A stretch of 64,000 nt of DNA from Flavobacterium sp. (GTDB taxonomy: Bacteria; Bacteroidota; Bacteroidia; Flavobacteriales; Flavobacteriaceae), in assembly GCF_013822155.1 (NCBI RefSeq), contig NZ_PNJW01000003.1, positions 62,001 through 126,000 on the forward strand, written 5' to 3'. Position 1 is the stretch's first letter. Each line of letters starts with the position of its first letter. The notes beneath the pieces were generated by a model, which worked only from the letters and a program-made list of their open reading frames with translations, made no database searches and was not told the DNA's origin. Both the position numbers and the translations under genes were made by a program. Positions 1 to 9,124 of this stretch are shown here, in pieces.

Positions 1-2348
1 ATTCCAAAACTGTGAGCGGTACCGCCTTTTACTAATTTTCTAATAAAAAGCACTGTATCTTTTAATTCCTTGACAGAAACATTAAAATTATGTACCCGTT
101 CAAATGTCACTTCCATTTCATTTAATTCGTGATAATGGGTTGCAAATAAGGTTTTTGGTCGATTAGGATGTTCATGCAAATATTCAGCAATAGCCCACGC
201 AATTGAAATGCCGTCATATGTACTGGTTCCTCGTCCAATTTCATCCAATAAAACCAAACTTCGTTCGGAAATATTATTCAAAATCGAAGCGGTTTCATTC
301 ATCTCTACCATAAAAGTTGATTCGCCCATCGAAATATTATCGCTTGCTCCTACTCGGGTAAAAATCTTATCAACAATTCCCATGCGTACAGCTTCTGCTG
401 GAACAAAACTTCCCATTTGGGCCAATAACACAATTAAAGCCGTTTGACGTAAAATAGCCGACTTCCCAGACATATTAGGCCCGGTTATCATAATAATTTG
501 TTGAGAATCTCTGTCTAAAAAAACATCATTGGCAATGTAAGGAACACCAACGGGTAATTGTTTTTCAATCACCGGATGTCTACCATTGGTAATCTCTAAC
601 TCATATGAATCATCCAAAATAGGTCGAACATACTTATTATCTATGGCCAATTGCGTGAAAGAATTCAAACAATCCAATTGAGCTATCAAACCGGCATTTA
701 ACTGAACAGGTTTTATGTATGTCCCAATCCAAATGACCAATTGTTCAAATAATTGTGTTTCTATGAGATGAATTTTATCTTCAGCTCCAAGAATTTTTGT
801 TTCGTATTCCTTTAATTCTTCGGTGATATATCGTTCTGCATTCACCAAGGTTTGTTTTCTGATCCATTCGGGCGGGACTTTATCTTTGTGTGTATTTCGA
901 ACTTCAATATAGTATCCAAAAACATTATTGAACGATATTTTTAAGGAAGATATTCCTGTTCTTTGTGATTCTCTACTCTCTATTCCTTCTAAATATTCTT
1001 TCCCGGAGGTAGAAATCGCTCTTAACTCATCTAATTCAGCGTTAATCCCTTTTGCAATAGCATTCCCTTTGTTGATGGAAACCGGAGCATCGGGATTCAA
1101 CGTTGTTTTGATTTTTTCACGTAATAAATCACAACTGTGCAAGCTATCGCCTATCGCTCTCAAGGATTCATTTGAGCTGGCTAGGGCCAAAGTTTTAATT
1201 GGAATAATTGCATCTAACGAATAACACAAATTCATCACTTCACGAGGAGATACTTTTCCGGTTGCAACTTTTGATATCAATCGTTCTAAATCAGAAATTT
1301 GCTTAATTTGATATTGAATTTGATGTAGCACTTCTGAATTTTCTTTTAAAAAAGAGACTACTTCATGTCGGGATTGTATTTTGATTATATCTTTTAATGG
1401 CAAGGCCAGCCATCGCTTTAAAAGACGAGACCCCATTGGCGAAAGCGTTTTGTCAATGACATCCAATAATGTTACAGCATTAGGATTTGTACTATGGTAT
1501 AATTCTAAATTTCTTATTGTAAAACGATCCATCCAAACATAAGCATCTTCTGCAATACGCTGAATTGACGTAATGTGTTGAATTTTATTATGTTGGGTTT
1601 CTGACAAGTAATACAAAACAGCTCCCGATGCCACAATACCTTCTTGTAAATCTTCGATGCCAAATCCTTTTAAAGAATTTGTTTGAAAATGTTTTGCCAA
1701 TACTTCCTTGCCATAATCTTCATTATAAACCCAATCTTCAAGAAAAAAAGTATGGTAATCTTCCCCAAAAACTTCTCTGAAATGTTGTTTATGATTTTTG
1801 GTGACTAAAATTTCACTGGGTATAAAATTTTGCAATAATTTATCGATGTATTCCTCATTTCCTTGTGCCGTTAAAAATTCTCCGGTAGAAACATCTAAAA
1901 AAGAAATTCCAATTTGTTTTTTTCCAAAATAAACCGAGGCCAAAAAATTATTTGATTTAGACTGTAAAACTTCATCGTTCATTGAAACTCCCGGAGTTAC
2001 CAATTCAGTTACGCCTCGTTTCACAATTGTTTTAGTCATTTTTGGATCCTCTAATTGATCACAAATGGCCACTCGAAGACCCGCTTTAACCAATTTAGGC
2101 AAATAGGTATTTAAAGAATGATGAGGAAAACCAGCCAAAGCTGTTTCAGTTTCAGAACCTGCTCCACGTTTCGTTAAGACGATGCCCAATATTTGCGAGG
2201 CTCTAACCGCATCTTCGCCAAAAGTTTCATAGAAATCCCCTACTCGAAATAACAAACAAGCATCTGGATACTTTCGTTTGATTTCGTTGTATTGTTTCAT
2301 TAAAGGAGTTTCCTTAGGCTCTTTGACGATAGTGGCTTTGGCTGACAA
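1..2348 (-). CDS. mutS: DNA mismatch repair protein MutS (3' end beyond window start)
   Basis: Mismatch recognition ATPase that starts methyl-independent mismatch repair. Reading the minus strand gives the MutS N-terminal domain ([18 protein letters not shown], then a [11 protein letters not shown] motif), the connector and lever domains, and the ATPase with Walker A GPNMSGKS around 445-480. The window ends inside a GGTAHSFGI segment, so roughly 80-90 C-terminal residues are missing. I chose a TTG start at 2348 (reads [19 protein letters not shown]) because a good promoter lies just upstream at 2373-2403; the first in-frame ATG is at 2300 and would also leave the mismatch-binding domain intact. 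Transcribed divergently from the RNA methyltransferase gene. Family identity is certain; only the start is uncertain. Confidence 0.95.
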   Translation of the reverse strand, partial: MSAKATIVKEPKETPLMKQYNEIKRKYPDACLLFRVGDFYETFGEDAVRASQILGIVLTKRGAGSETETALAGFPHHSLNTYLPKLVKAGLRVAICDQLEDPKMTKTIVKRGVTELVTPGVSMNDEVLQSKSNNFLASVYFGKKQIGISFLDVSTGEFLTAQGNEEYIDKLLQNFIPSEILVTKNHKQHFREVFGEDYHTFFLEDWVYNEDYGKEVLAKHFQTNSLKGFGIEDLQEGIVASGAVLYYLSETQHNKIQHITSIQRIAEDAYVWMDRFTIRNLELYHSTNPNAVTLLDVIDKTLSPMGSRLLKRWLALPLKDIIKIQSRHEVVSFLKENSEVLHQIQYQIKQISDLERLISKVATGKVSPREVMNLCYSLDAIIPIKTLALASSNESLRAIGDSLHSCDLLREKIKTTLNPDAPVSINKGNAIAKGINAELDELRAISTSGKEYLEGIESRESQRTGISSLKISFNNVFGYYIEVRNTHKDKVPPEWIRKQTLVNAERYITEELKEYETKILGAEDKIHLIETQLFEQLVIWIGTYIKPVQLNAGLIAQLDCLNSFTQLAIDNKYVRPILDDSYELEITNGRHPVIEKQLPVGVPYIANDVFLDRDSQQIIMITGPNMSGKSAILRQTALIVLLAQMGSFVPAEAVRMGIVDKIFTRVGASDNISMGESTFMVEMNETASILNNISERSLVLLDEIGRGTSTYDGISIAWAIAEYLHEHPNRPKTLFATHYHELNEMEVTFERVHNFNVSVKELKDTVLFIRKLVKGGTAHSFG

Positions 2349-2372
2349 GTTGATTGGTTTTAGGTTTGGATT

Positions 2373-2403
2373 CAAAAATACGGAAATAAAGTTTCAATGG
2401 CAA
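2373..2403 (-). promoter_or_regulatory. Bacteroidota-type promoter of mutS
   Basis: On the minus strand a TTG (2403-2401) is followed after 20 bp by TATTTTTG (2380-2373), matching the Bacteroidota consensus TTG-N17-23-TAnnTTTG. The predicted transcript starts about 15-20 nt upstream of the chosen TTG start codon at 2348. Confidence 0.6.
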
Positions 2404-2425
2404 AAATCAATATCAATATCAAATA

Positions 2426-2454
2426 TTGAATTTCAAATTCATTTCTTAATTTTG
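2426..2454 (+). promoter_or_regulatory. Bacteroidota-type promoter of the SpoU methyltransferase
   Basis: TTG at 2426-2428, 18 bp, then TAATTTTG at 2447-2454. The ATG of the gene begins at 2459, only 4 nt after the -7 element, so the transcript would begin at or within a base or two of the start codon (leaderless). Confidence 0.6.
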
Positions 2455-2458
2455 TCAC

Positions 2459-2992
2459 ATGAGAAAATTAGCTAATTCCGAACTAGAGCGAAAAAACATA
2501 AATGAGTTTAAAGACGCAAAAAAAACGCCCATTATTATAATTTTAGACGACATCAGAAGTCTGCATAACATTGGTTCCGTTTTTAGAACGTCAGACGCTT
2601 TTTTGATTGAAAAAATTTACTTGTGTGGAATAACTGCAACTCCCCCTAATAAAGAAATTCATAAGACTGCTTTAGGGGCAACAGACACAGTGGAATGGGA
2701 ATATCAAAGAACTATTTTAGATGTTATTACAAAATTAAAAGCAGATAAAGTTGCTATTTACGCCATAGAACAAGTAGAAAATTCTACACTACTGCAAGAT
2801 TTTAAGGTAGATAAGAACAAAAAATATGCTTTGATTTTTGGCAATGAAGTAAAAGGTGTTTCACAAGAGGCTATTCAACTTTGTGAAGGAGTAATAGAAA
2901 TTCCGCAACTTGGAACCAAACACTCCTTAAACATCTCTGTAAGTGCCGGTATTGTGGTTTGGGATTTGTTTCAAAAATTATCTAATTCCTAG
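2459..2992 (+). CDS. TrmH/SpoU-family RNA 2'-O-methyltransferase
   Basis: A 177-residue SAM-dependent RNA ribose methyltransferase of the SPOUT superfamily; substrate (tRNA or rRNA) not decidable here. The three SpoU motifs are visible: LDDIRSLHNIGSVFRTSDAF (about residues 28-47), YALIFGNEVKGVS (about 122-134) and IPQLGTKHSLNISVSAGI (about 149-166), the last forming the knot that binds SAM. It lacks the N-terminal RNA-binding extension seen in longer rRNA enzymes such as RlmB, so it resembles the short TrmH/TrmL-like type. The N-terminus MRKLANSELERK looks conserved in flavobacterial homologues as I remember them, which supports the ATG at 2459 even though the promoter leaves no leader. Divergent from mutS. 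Confidence 0.9.
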   Translation: MRKLANSELERKNINEFKDAKKTPIIIILDDIRSLHNIGSVFRTSDAFLIEKIYLCGITATPPNKEIHKTALGATDTVEWEYQRTILDVITKLKADKVAIYAIEQVENSTLLQDFKVDKNKKYALIFGNEVKGVSQEAIQLCEGVIEIPQLGTKHSLNISVSAGIVVWDLFQKLSNS

Positions 2993-3045
2993 TTAAATTC
3001 GATTTTATAAACTAAAATCTTGTAACAATTTCTTATTTTTACAGT

Positions 3046-5181
3046 ATGAATAGTCCGTCGATAAAACTTTTAATATTAATTCCACTCTTTTTTATTTTTT
3101 TAAAAGTTTTTCCTTCTTTTAACGGTTTTGAGTTTACTAATTCTAAAAAGGCTTTACCTGAAAGTTCCCCATTAAATAGTGCTCCTATCTTAACCGCAAC
3201 AGGAAATCAGGTTTATTGTCCGGGAACACAAATGAAAATCGTAACAGACATGACCATCGTTGACCCCGATGATACCGGAATTGATGCTATTTATATTCAA
3301 ATTTCTTCCGGATATGTGAGTGGTCAAGATTTATTAAGTCTTACCGGAAATCACCCAACACTTAACAGCAGTTGGAATACCCTAACAGGGAAATTAACTT
3401 TAGCCGGTGTTTCTACGCAACCTACTTACACCAACTTAATTGCGGCTATAAAAGATGTTGTATTTTCAAATTCTTCAGCTAATCCTTCCGGAATAAGAAC
3501 TTTTTCTATCACTGTTGGTCAAGCCAATTATTTACCCTCAAATGGTCACTATTATCAATATGTCCCCAATATTGGAATTACTTGGTCAAGTGCAAAATCA
3601 GCCGCACAAGCAAGTACATATTATGGGTTACAAGGTTATTTAGCTACCATTACTGCTGCTGACGAAGCTCAACTTTCGGGAGAGCAAGCAGCCGGTGCAG
3701 GATGGATTGGCGGTAGTGATGAACAAACAGAAGGCGTATGGCGTTGGATGACCGGTCCTGAAATTGGTACAGTTTTTTGGAACGGTGGTGTCAATGGTTT
3801 TTCTCCAAATTTTGCTTTTTGGAATAGTGGTGAACCTAATAATCTAGGTGATGAAAATTATGCCCATGTTACAGCTCCGGGAGTTGGCATTAATGGTTCT
3901 TGGAACGATTTGTCAAACTCAGGAGAAACAAGCGGCAATTACCAACCCAAAGGTTATATTGTAGAATATGGCGGAATGCCCGGAGATCCTGTTTTACAAA
4001 TTTCAACTAGTTCAACCATTGTGATTCCTTCGATTACCTCAACAGTAGCACAAAGCAGATGTGGAAATGGTACCGTAAATTTGAGTGCAACTGCATCAAA
4101 CGGCACTGTAAAATGGTATGCAAATTCAACAGGAGGAACACCCATTGCAACCGGAAACAGTTTTACAACTCCGGTTCTTTCATCAACCACATCCTATTAT
4201 GTTGACGCTTTTGAACCGAACTGCACTACTGCAACGAGAGCAGTAGTTACCGCCACAATTATTCCAATTCCAATTGTAACAGTCACTCCTCCCGCAACAG
4301 TATGTGGAAATAACTCAACGGTGCTCATAGCGTCAACTTCAGCAGGAATAATCAGTTGGTTTGATACCGCTTTTGGGGGAACATCACTTGCAACCGGAAC
4401 TAATTTCACTACACCAAATCTTACTCAGAATACAACTTACTATGTAGAGGCAACAAATAACGGCTGCTCATCCGGAAACAGACTTCCGGTTGTGGTAACT
4501 ATATATGACATTCCTGACGTTTCAGACGAAAATAAAATTCTTTGTGAAGGTATTCCGTTAACGTTAGATGCCGGAATTTTAAATGTTTCCTATGTCTGGT
4601 CAACTGGAGAAACCACACAAACTATTCAAATTACAGATGATTCGGACTATTCCGTCATTGTTACTTCACTGCCTCCGGAGAATTGTTCGAACACAAAACA
4701 TTTTTTTATCACAAAACATACTGCCCCAATTATTGAAGAAATTTTAGTAACAAACCAAACGGCTACCATACTTATTTCCGGCATAGGGGAATTTGAATAT
4801 TCAATTGATGGCTACAGCTATCAAGATTCAAACGTATTTGCTGTAGAAGAAGGAGGATTATATACCGCTTATGTCAGAGAAAAATATGATTGTGGTGAAG
4901 ACAATGATCAATTTGTAGTAATCAATATTCCTAAATTTTTCACCCCGAACAATGATGGTTTTAATGATGTTTTAACCATTAAAGGAATTGAATACTTTCC
5001 AAATGCTTCACTGACTATTTTTGATCGGTACGGTAAATTTATTAAAAAAATTGACCAAACAAACCCAGATTGGAATGGCACTTTAAATGATAAAAAATTA
5101 CCGTCAAATGATTATTGGTATATTTTAAAAACAGGTGATGGTAGACCTGATACAAAAGGTCACTTTTCAATAATTAGATAA
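3046..5181 (+). CDS. Secreted C-type-lectin/Ig-like protein with T9SS type B C-terminal domain
   Basis: A 711-residue surface or secreted protein. Seen in order: an N-terminal hydrophobic signal segment (about residues 6-22); a domain of about residues 30-160; a C-type-lectin-like domain (about 167-310) with WIGGSDE, GEPNN and GSWND segments that resemble the calcium/sugar-binding EPN and WND motifs; two tandem Cys-containing Ig-like repeats (about 335-405 and 413-485, each with TGxxFTTPxL and TxYYVxA signatures); a third beta domain; and a C-terminal module of about 80 residues (FFTPNNDGFND...IFDRYGKFI...G) typical of gliding motility-associated/T9SS type B sorting signals. Inference: export by the type IX secretion system and a role in adhesion or glycan binding. 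Monocistronic by spacing. Confidence 0.85.
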   Translation: MNSPSIKLLILIPLFFIFLKVFPSFNGFEFTNSKKALPESSPLNSAPILTATGNQVYCPGTQMKIVTDMTIVDPDDTGIDAIYIQISSGYVSGQDLLSLTGNHPTLNSSWNTLTGKLTLAGVSTQPTYTNLIAAIKDVVFSNSSANPSGIRTFSITVGQANYLPSNGHYYQYVPNIGITWSSAKSAAQASTYYGLQGYLATITAADEAQLSGEQAAGAGWIGGSDEQTEGVWRWMTGPEIGTVFWNGGVNGFSPNFAFWNSGEPNNLGDENYAHVTAPGVGINGSWNDLSNSGETSGNYQPKGYIVEYGGMPGDPVLQISTSSTIVIPSITSTVAQSRCGNGTVNLSATASNGTVKWYANSTGGTPIATGNSFTTPVLSSTTSYYVDAFEPNCTTATRAVVTATIIPIPIVTVTPPATVCGNNSTVLIASTSAGIISWFDTAFGGTSLATGTNFTTPNLTQNTTYYVEATNNGCSSGNRLPVVVTIYDIPDVSDENKILCEGIPLTLDAGILNVSYVWSTGETTQTIQITDDSDYSVIVTSLPPENCSNTKHFFITKHTAPIIEEILVTNQTATILISGIGEFEYSIDGYSYQDSNVFAVEEGGLYTAYVREKYDCGEDNDQFVVINIPKFFTPNNDGFNDVLTIKGIEYFPNASLTIFDRYGKFIKKIDQTNPDWNGTLNDKKLPSNDYWYILKTGDGRPDTKGHFSIIR

Positions 5182-5182
5182 A

Positions 5183-6316
5183 TTACTGTATTTTCTGTTG
5201 AATTTCATCAAGAATACTGACATAGTCAATCTGATTTTCAACAAAATCTTTATTTGAAACGTCAATAATTAACACCTTTAAATCGGTTTGGGTTTTAATA
5301 TAATCCAAATAACCTCGATTGATTTTATCTAAATATTCTGCCGGAATTTGCTGTTCGTAACTTCTTCCTCTACTTTTTATATTCTTCAAAAGTTGTTCGG
5401 TATTTTGATACAAATAAACGTACAAATCCGGTTTGGGCATTTCTTTATGAATAATATCAAACATGGTTTTGTATAACCTGAATTCATCTTCTGCCAGCGT
5501 AACTTTGGCAAAAATCAATGATTTAAAAATATGATAATCGGTAACAATGAAATCCTTAAACAAGTCAAATTGAGCTAAATCATCCGATAATTGTTGGTAT
5601 CTATCCGCCAAAAATGACATTTCCAACGGGAATGCATAACGACTTTGATCTTCATAAAACTTTGGCAAAAACGGATTATCTGCAAAACGTTCCAAAACCA
5701 ATTTTGCATTAAAGTCTTCTGAAATCTTTGTTGCCAATGTTGTTTTCCCGGCACCAATATTTCCTTCGATAGCGATATAATTGTATTTTTGTAGGTCAAT
5801 TTTTTCAAGAGGAGATTTTAATTTTTGTACAACTTTACAATTGCTTTTATCCTCTGAAAGCTGAACCAATTCCGGTAAATATTTTTGCAATATGGGATGA
5901 CGCCAATCTAAATTCAAATCCCGCATGGGCAACAAAACAAAAAGGCGATTTTGCATTTGTGGGTGTGGCACTTGTAATTTTTCGGTTTCAACGATCTCTT
6001 CGTTATAAGTGATTACATCAATGTCAATAACTCTTGCTTGATAACCTTCCGCATCATTTCGAACCCGTCCTAATTTAATTTCTAAGATTAAAATTTCATC
6101 TAAAATTTGCGGAGCCGGTTTTAGGGTTTGCAATACCAAAGCACAATTATAGAATGAATTACTTTCAAAACCCCAAGCCGGCGTTTCATAAAGTGATGAC
6201 ACTTTTACCACGGTAGCTATTGAATTATGAATAGCATCAATAGCCAATTGAATGTTTCCCAATCGGTTACCTAAATTACTTCCCAAAGATAAAATGACTT
6301 GACTTTGACTATTCAT
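5183..6316 (-). CDS. folK: FolK (HPPK) fused to a deoxynucleoside kinase
   Basis: Two complete enzymes in one 377-residue chain. Residues 1 to about 160 are 6-hydroxymethyl-7,8-dihydropterin pyrophosphokinase of folate synthesis: SLGSNLGNR at 10-18, the metal-binding aspartates of RVIDIDVI (D98, D100) and VPHPQMQNR at 116-124. Residues from about 178 to the end are a deoxynucleoside kinase of the dCK/dGK type: P-loop IEGNIGAGKTTLA with K191, an ER pair (LVLERFADNPFL), a DRYQQ stretch and the lid motif IKSRGRSYEQ. The second half would phosphorylate salvaged deoxynucleosides. Stop is 2 bp from the convergent adhesin gene's stop. Related fusions are annotated in Flavobacteriaceae, so this is probably clade-typical and not a sequencing artefact. 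Confidence 0.93.
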   Translation of the reverse strand: MNSQSQVILSLGSNLGNRLGNIQLAIDAIHNSIATVVKVSSLYETPAWGFESNSFYNCALVLQTLKPAPQILDEILILEIKLGRVRNDAEGYQARVIDIDVITYNEEIVETEKLQVPHPQMQNRLFVLLPMRDLNLDWRHPILQKYLPELVQLSEDKSNCKVVQKLKSPLEKIDLQKYNYIAIEGNIGAGKTTLATKISEDFNAKLVLERFADNPFLPKFYEDQSRYAFPLEMSFLADRYQQLSDDLAQFDLFKDFIVTDYHIFKSLIFAKVTLAEDEFRLYKTMFDIIHKEMPKPDLYVYLYQNTEQLLKNIKSRGRSYEQQIPAEYLDKINRGYLDYIKTQTDLKVLIIDVSNKDFVENQIDYVSILDEIQQKIQ

Positions 6317-6354
6317 AGAAAAGCAAAATAACTAAAACTATTTTAGAAATAAAG

Positions 6355-6362
6355 TATCTTTG
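6355..6362 (+). promoter_or_regulatory. -7 element upstream of sppA
   Basis: TATCTTTG matches TAnnTTTG in the 160-bp divergent region between folK and sppA. No clean TTG is found 17-23 bp upstream. The 5' untranslated region would be about 110 nt. Confidence 0.35.
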
Positions 6363-6476
6363 CCGAGTCTGTTAATAAGTTTCTGTATTATTAAAAGCTT
6401 TTCAAATAATGTGTAACATAATACAATGATTCACTACTAATTAGATGAATTAATAGTTGTAAATAAATAATAAATA

Positions 6477-8246
6477 ATGAAATTTTTAGGAAATGTATTG
6501 GCCACTATCATCGGATTATTTGTATTCTGTATGATTTTATTTTTTGGTTTATTGATATTTAGTGCAATTGCTGGCAGCGATTCCGATGTTGCCAAAGTAA
6601 AATCTGATTCTGTAATCGAATTAGATATGGAAAATATAGCGTTGGATTATACCGGAAAATTCAAAGATCCATGGGTGACTCTCTTATCTGACGAGACATC
6701 TGTTGGTTTAATCGATGTTTTAAACGCAATAGAAGAAGCTAAAACAGATGATAAAATTAAAGGAATTTCAATTGTAAACAGTACCAGCAATTTAGGATTA
6801 GCTCAGTCAAAAGCGTTGCGAAACAAATTAAATGAATTTAAAAAATCAGGAAAATTTATAGTTTCTTATGCCGATTTTTTTACACAAAAAGAATATTATA
6901 TCAATTCTGTAGCTGACACTATTTATATGAATCCGGTAGGAGAAATGGATTTTAAAGGCCTTTCTACAGAAGTCATGTTTTTTAAAGAAATTCAGGAAAA
7001 AACCGGCGTAAAAATGGAAGTCATTCGTCACGGAAAATACAAAAGTGCTGTTGAACCATTTTTAGAAAATGAAATGAGTGAGGCTAACCGTGAACAAATT
7101 TCGGCTTTAATAAATTCCGCTTGGAGTTCTATTGTTTCTGATATTTCTTTAAGCAGAAACATTTCTGTGGATTCATTAAACAACATTGCCAATCAATTAA
7201 GTGCCAGAACTCCTGAAATGGCCTTGTCAAAAAAATTAATAGATAAAATTGGCTATGAAGACCAATATCATAATGGCATCCGAAAAGCGTTAAAAGTTGA
7301 TAAAGACGAAGATTATAACAGTGTGAGCATAATGGATTATGCGAAAAATGTTGCTAAGTCGCCACAAAAAGTAGATTCAAAAGATAAAATTGCTATTATT
7401 TATGCTCAAGGTGAAATTGCTGGTGGCGAAGGTGATGTAAACGTTATTGGTGAAGAGGCGATGAGAACATCGTTACAAGAAGCCCGAAAAGATGAAAAAG
7501 TAAAAGCAATTGTTATTCGAGTAGATAGTCCGGGTGGTAGTGCGTTAACTTCTGAACTAATTTGGCGTGAAATTGAAATTACTAAAAAATCAAAACCGGT
7601 TGTGGTTTCCATGGGAAATTTAGCTGCATCCGGCGGGTATTATATTGCTTGCAATGCCAATAAAATTATTGCCGAACCTAGTACAATAACCGGTTCTATT
7701 GGTGTTTTTGGTATTCTGCCGAACATGACAGAACTCTCTAAAAAAATCGGCATTAATACTTCACAAGTAAAAACACATAATCATTCTGCTGAGTATAGCC
7801 CTTTTCGCCCAATAGATGAAAAATTTAAAGAAGTTACCACCGAAAGTGTGGAACACATTTATACAACATTTGTACAGCGTGTTGCCACCGGCAGAAAAAT
7901 GACTGTTGAACAAGTGGAAGCCGTTGCTCAAGGTCGCGTTTGGACGGGGTCAGAAGCCTTAAAACTTGGTTTAGTGGACCAATTAGGCGGCTTAGATTTA
8001 GCTTTAAAAGAAGCCGCTACTTTGGCAAAAATCAAAAAATTTAAAACACAAAATTATCCCGAGTTTGATAAATCAATTATGGATTTTATCAGTGAGAAAA
8101 ACAAGTTCCCCTTTGCAAAGTCAAAAGAAACAATAATAAAAGAAGAAATTGGTGTGGAAGCTTATGAGACTTTAAAACAGGTCAAAAAATTAACCGCTCA
8201 CAAAGGAATTCAAATGCTAATGCCTTTTGAATTGAAAATTCAATAA
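6477..8246 (+). CDS. sppA: Signal peptide peptidase SppA, 67K type
   Basis: A 589-residue membrane-anchored serine protease that degrades cleaved signal peptides in the cell envelope. One N-terminal transmembrane helix (about residues 7-32) is followed by two S49 domains, as in the long E. coli-type enzyme. The Ser/Lys dyad is split between the halves: Lys189 in GKYKSAVEPF in the N-terminal domain and Ser385 in GNLAASGGYYIA in the C-terminal domain. The SPGG motif (VDSPGGSA) is present. The ATG start places the hydrophobic segment at the N-terminus. Followed by a strong hairpin terminator. Length fits the family. Confidence 0.95.
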   Translation: MKFLGNVLATIIGLFVFCMILFFGLLIFSAIAGSDSDVAKVKSDSVIELDMENIALDYTGKFKDPWVTLLSDETSVGLIDVLNAIEEAKTDDKIKGISIVNSTSNLGLAQSKALRNKLNEFKKSGKFIVSYADFFTQKEYYINSVADTIYMNPVGEMDFKGLSTEVMFFKEIQEKTGVKMEVIRHGKYKSAVEPFLENEMSEANREQISALINSAWSSIVSDISLSRNISVDSLNNIANQLSARTPEMALSKKLIDKIGYEDQYHNGIRKALKVDKDEDYNSVSIMDYAKNVAKSPQKVDSKDKIAIIYAQGEIAGGEGDVNVIGEEAMRTSLQEARKDEKVKAIVIRVDSPGGSALTSELIWREIEITKKSKPVVVSMGNLAASGGYYIACNANKIIAEPSTITGSIGVFGILPNMTELSKKIGINTSQVKTHNHSAEYSPFRPIDEKFKEVTTESVEHIYTTFVQRVATGRKMTVEQVEAVAQGRVWTGSEALKLGLVDQLGGLDLALKEAATLAKIKKFKTQNYPEFDKSIMDFISEKNKFPFAKSKETIIKEEIGVEAYETLKQVKKLTAHKGIQMLMPFELKIQ

Positions 8247-8264
8247 AAATAAATTTGTCTACTA

Positions 8265-8299
8265 AAAAGTCCGATTGAGTAATTCTATCGGACTTTTTT
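8265..8299 (+). terminator. Rho-independent terminator after sppA
   Basis: An 11-bp stem AAAAGTCCGAT/ATCGGACTTTT with an 11-nt loop and a T-run. Confidence 0.8.
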
Positions 8300-8350
8300 C
8301 TTTACTATTTGATTTTTCATTAACAACTGTTTGCATACGAATGTTTATTT

Positions 8351-9055
8351 TTGTTAAAAAAAGCATTGGAAACAAAAGACAAACTATTTGCCTATAAAAT
8401 CTATTTTGCCTTAGGAGCTTTATTTATTGCTTCTTTAGTCGTCTCTAATTTAATTTTTCAGAAATTTTTTTACTGGGATTTCTTCGGCATTTATCGGTTT
8501 GAAATTTCAGTTGGTATTTTACCATACCCTTTAACCTTTCTAATTACAGATATCATTTCTGAAATATATGGTAGAAAAAAAGCCAATCAAGTCGTAACCT
8601 CCGGAATTTTTGCTTCTATTTTTTCGTTGATGATTGTATATGTTGCTAATGCAGTTCCGGCAATTGAAAGTTCTCCGGTTAATAATGCAATGTTTTCAAA
8701 GGTTTTTGGTCAAACTGCTTTAGCCGTTTTAGCCTCCATGATTGCCTATTTAGCTGCTCAATACATTGATATTTATATTTTTCATTTTTGGAAAAAAGTA
8801 ACCAAAGGAAAGATGCTTTGGCTAAGAAATAATTTTTCCACTTTCACTTCACAATTCGTAGATACATTTGCGGTATTGTTTTTGCTCTGTAGTTTTAAAA
8901 TATTACCTTGGGACTTGTTTCCTAAATTAATGCTAAGTGGATTTTTGTTTAAAGTAATTTTTGCTCTTTTAGATACGCCCTTCTTGTATGCAACGGTATA
9001 TTTATTTCAAAAACGATTTAACCTGAAAAGAGGCGAAGAATTAGTATTAGATTAA
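8351..9055 (+). CDS. Queuosine precursor transporter (YhhQ family)
   Basis: A 234-residue integral membrane protein with about six hydrophobic helices; IYFALGALFIASLVVSNLIF begins the first, and the loop motif SVGILPYPLTFLITDIISEIYGRKKANQVV is characteristic of the VUT/QPTR (YhhQ) family. Members import 7-cyano- or 7-aminomethyl-7-deazaguanine for tRNA queuosine modification. The only start preserving the conserved N-terminus is TTG at 8351; a second TTG lies at 8366. A TAnnTTTG element (TATTTTTG, 8346-8353) overlaps that start codon, so either translation starts at the second TTG or the element is fortuitous. Confidence 0.85.
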   Translation: MLKKALETKDKLFAYKIYFALGALFIASLVVSNLIFQKFFYWDFFGIYRFEISVGILPYPLTFLITDIISEIYGRKKANQVVTSGIFASIFSLMIVYVANAVPAIESSPVNNAMFSKVFGQTALAVLASMIAYLAAQYIDIYIFHFWKKVTKGKMLWLRNNFSTFTSQFVDTFAVLFLLCSFKILPWDLFPKLMLSGFLFKVIFALLDTPFLYATVYLFQKRFNLKRGEELVLD

Positions 9056-9124
9056 CACCATAGTAACAACAAAAAAGAATAACTTTTCGTTTAAGAAAGT
9101 AAGTCCAAATTAAATCATAAGCAG

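Noticed and set aside
3020..3041. TGTAACAATTTC upstream of the adhesin gene as a third copy of the sqr-type palindrome
   Set aside because: Only one half-site matches, and the distance to any -7-like element is too short for the shared architecture.
4197..4409. Minus-strand open frames within the adhesin gene and similar frames inside sppA, the AsmA-like gene and dnaE
   Set aside because: They are antisense to strongly conserved proteins, have no family features and reflect codon use of the real genes.
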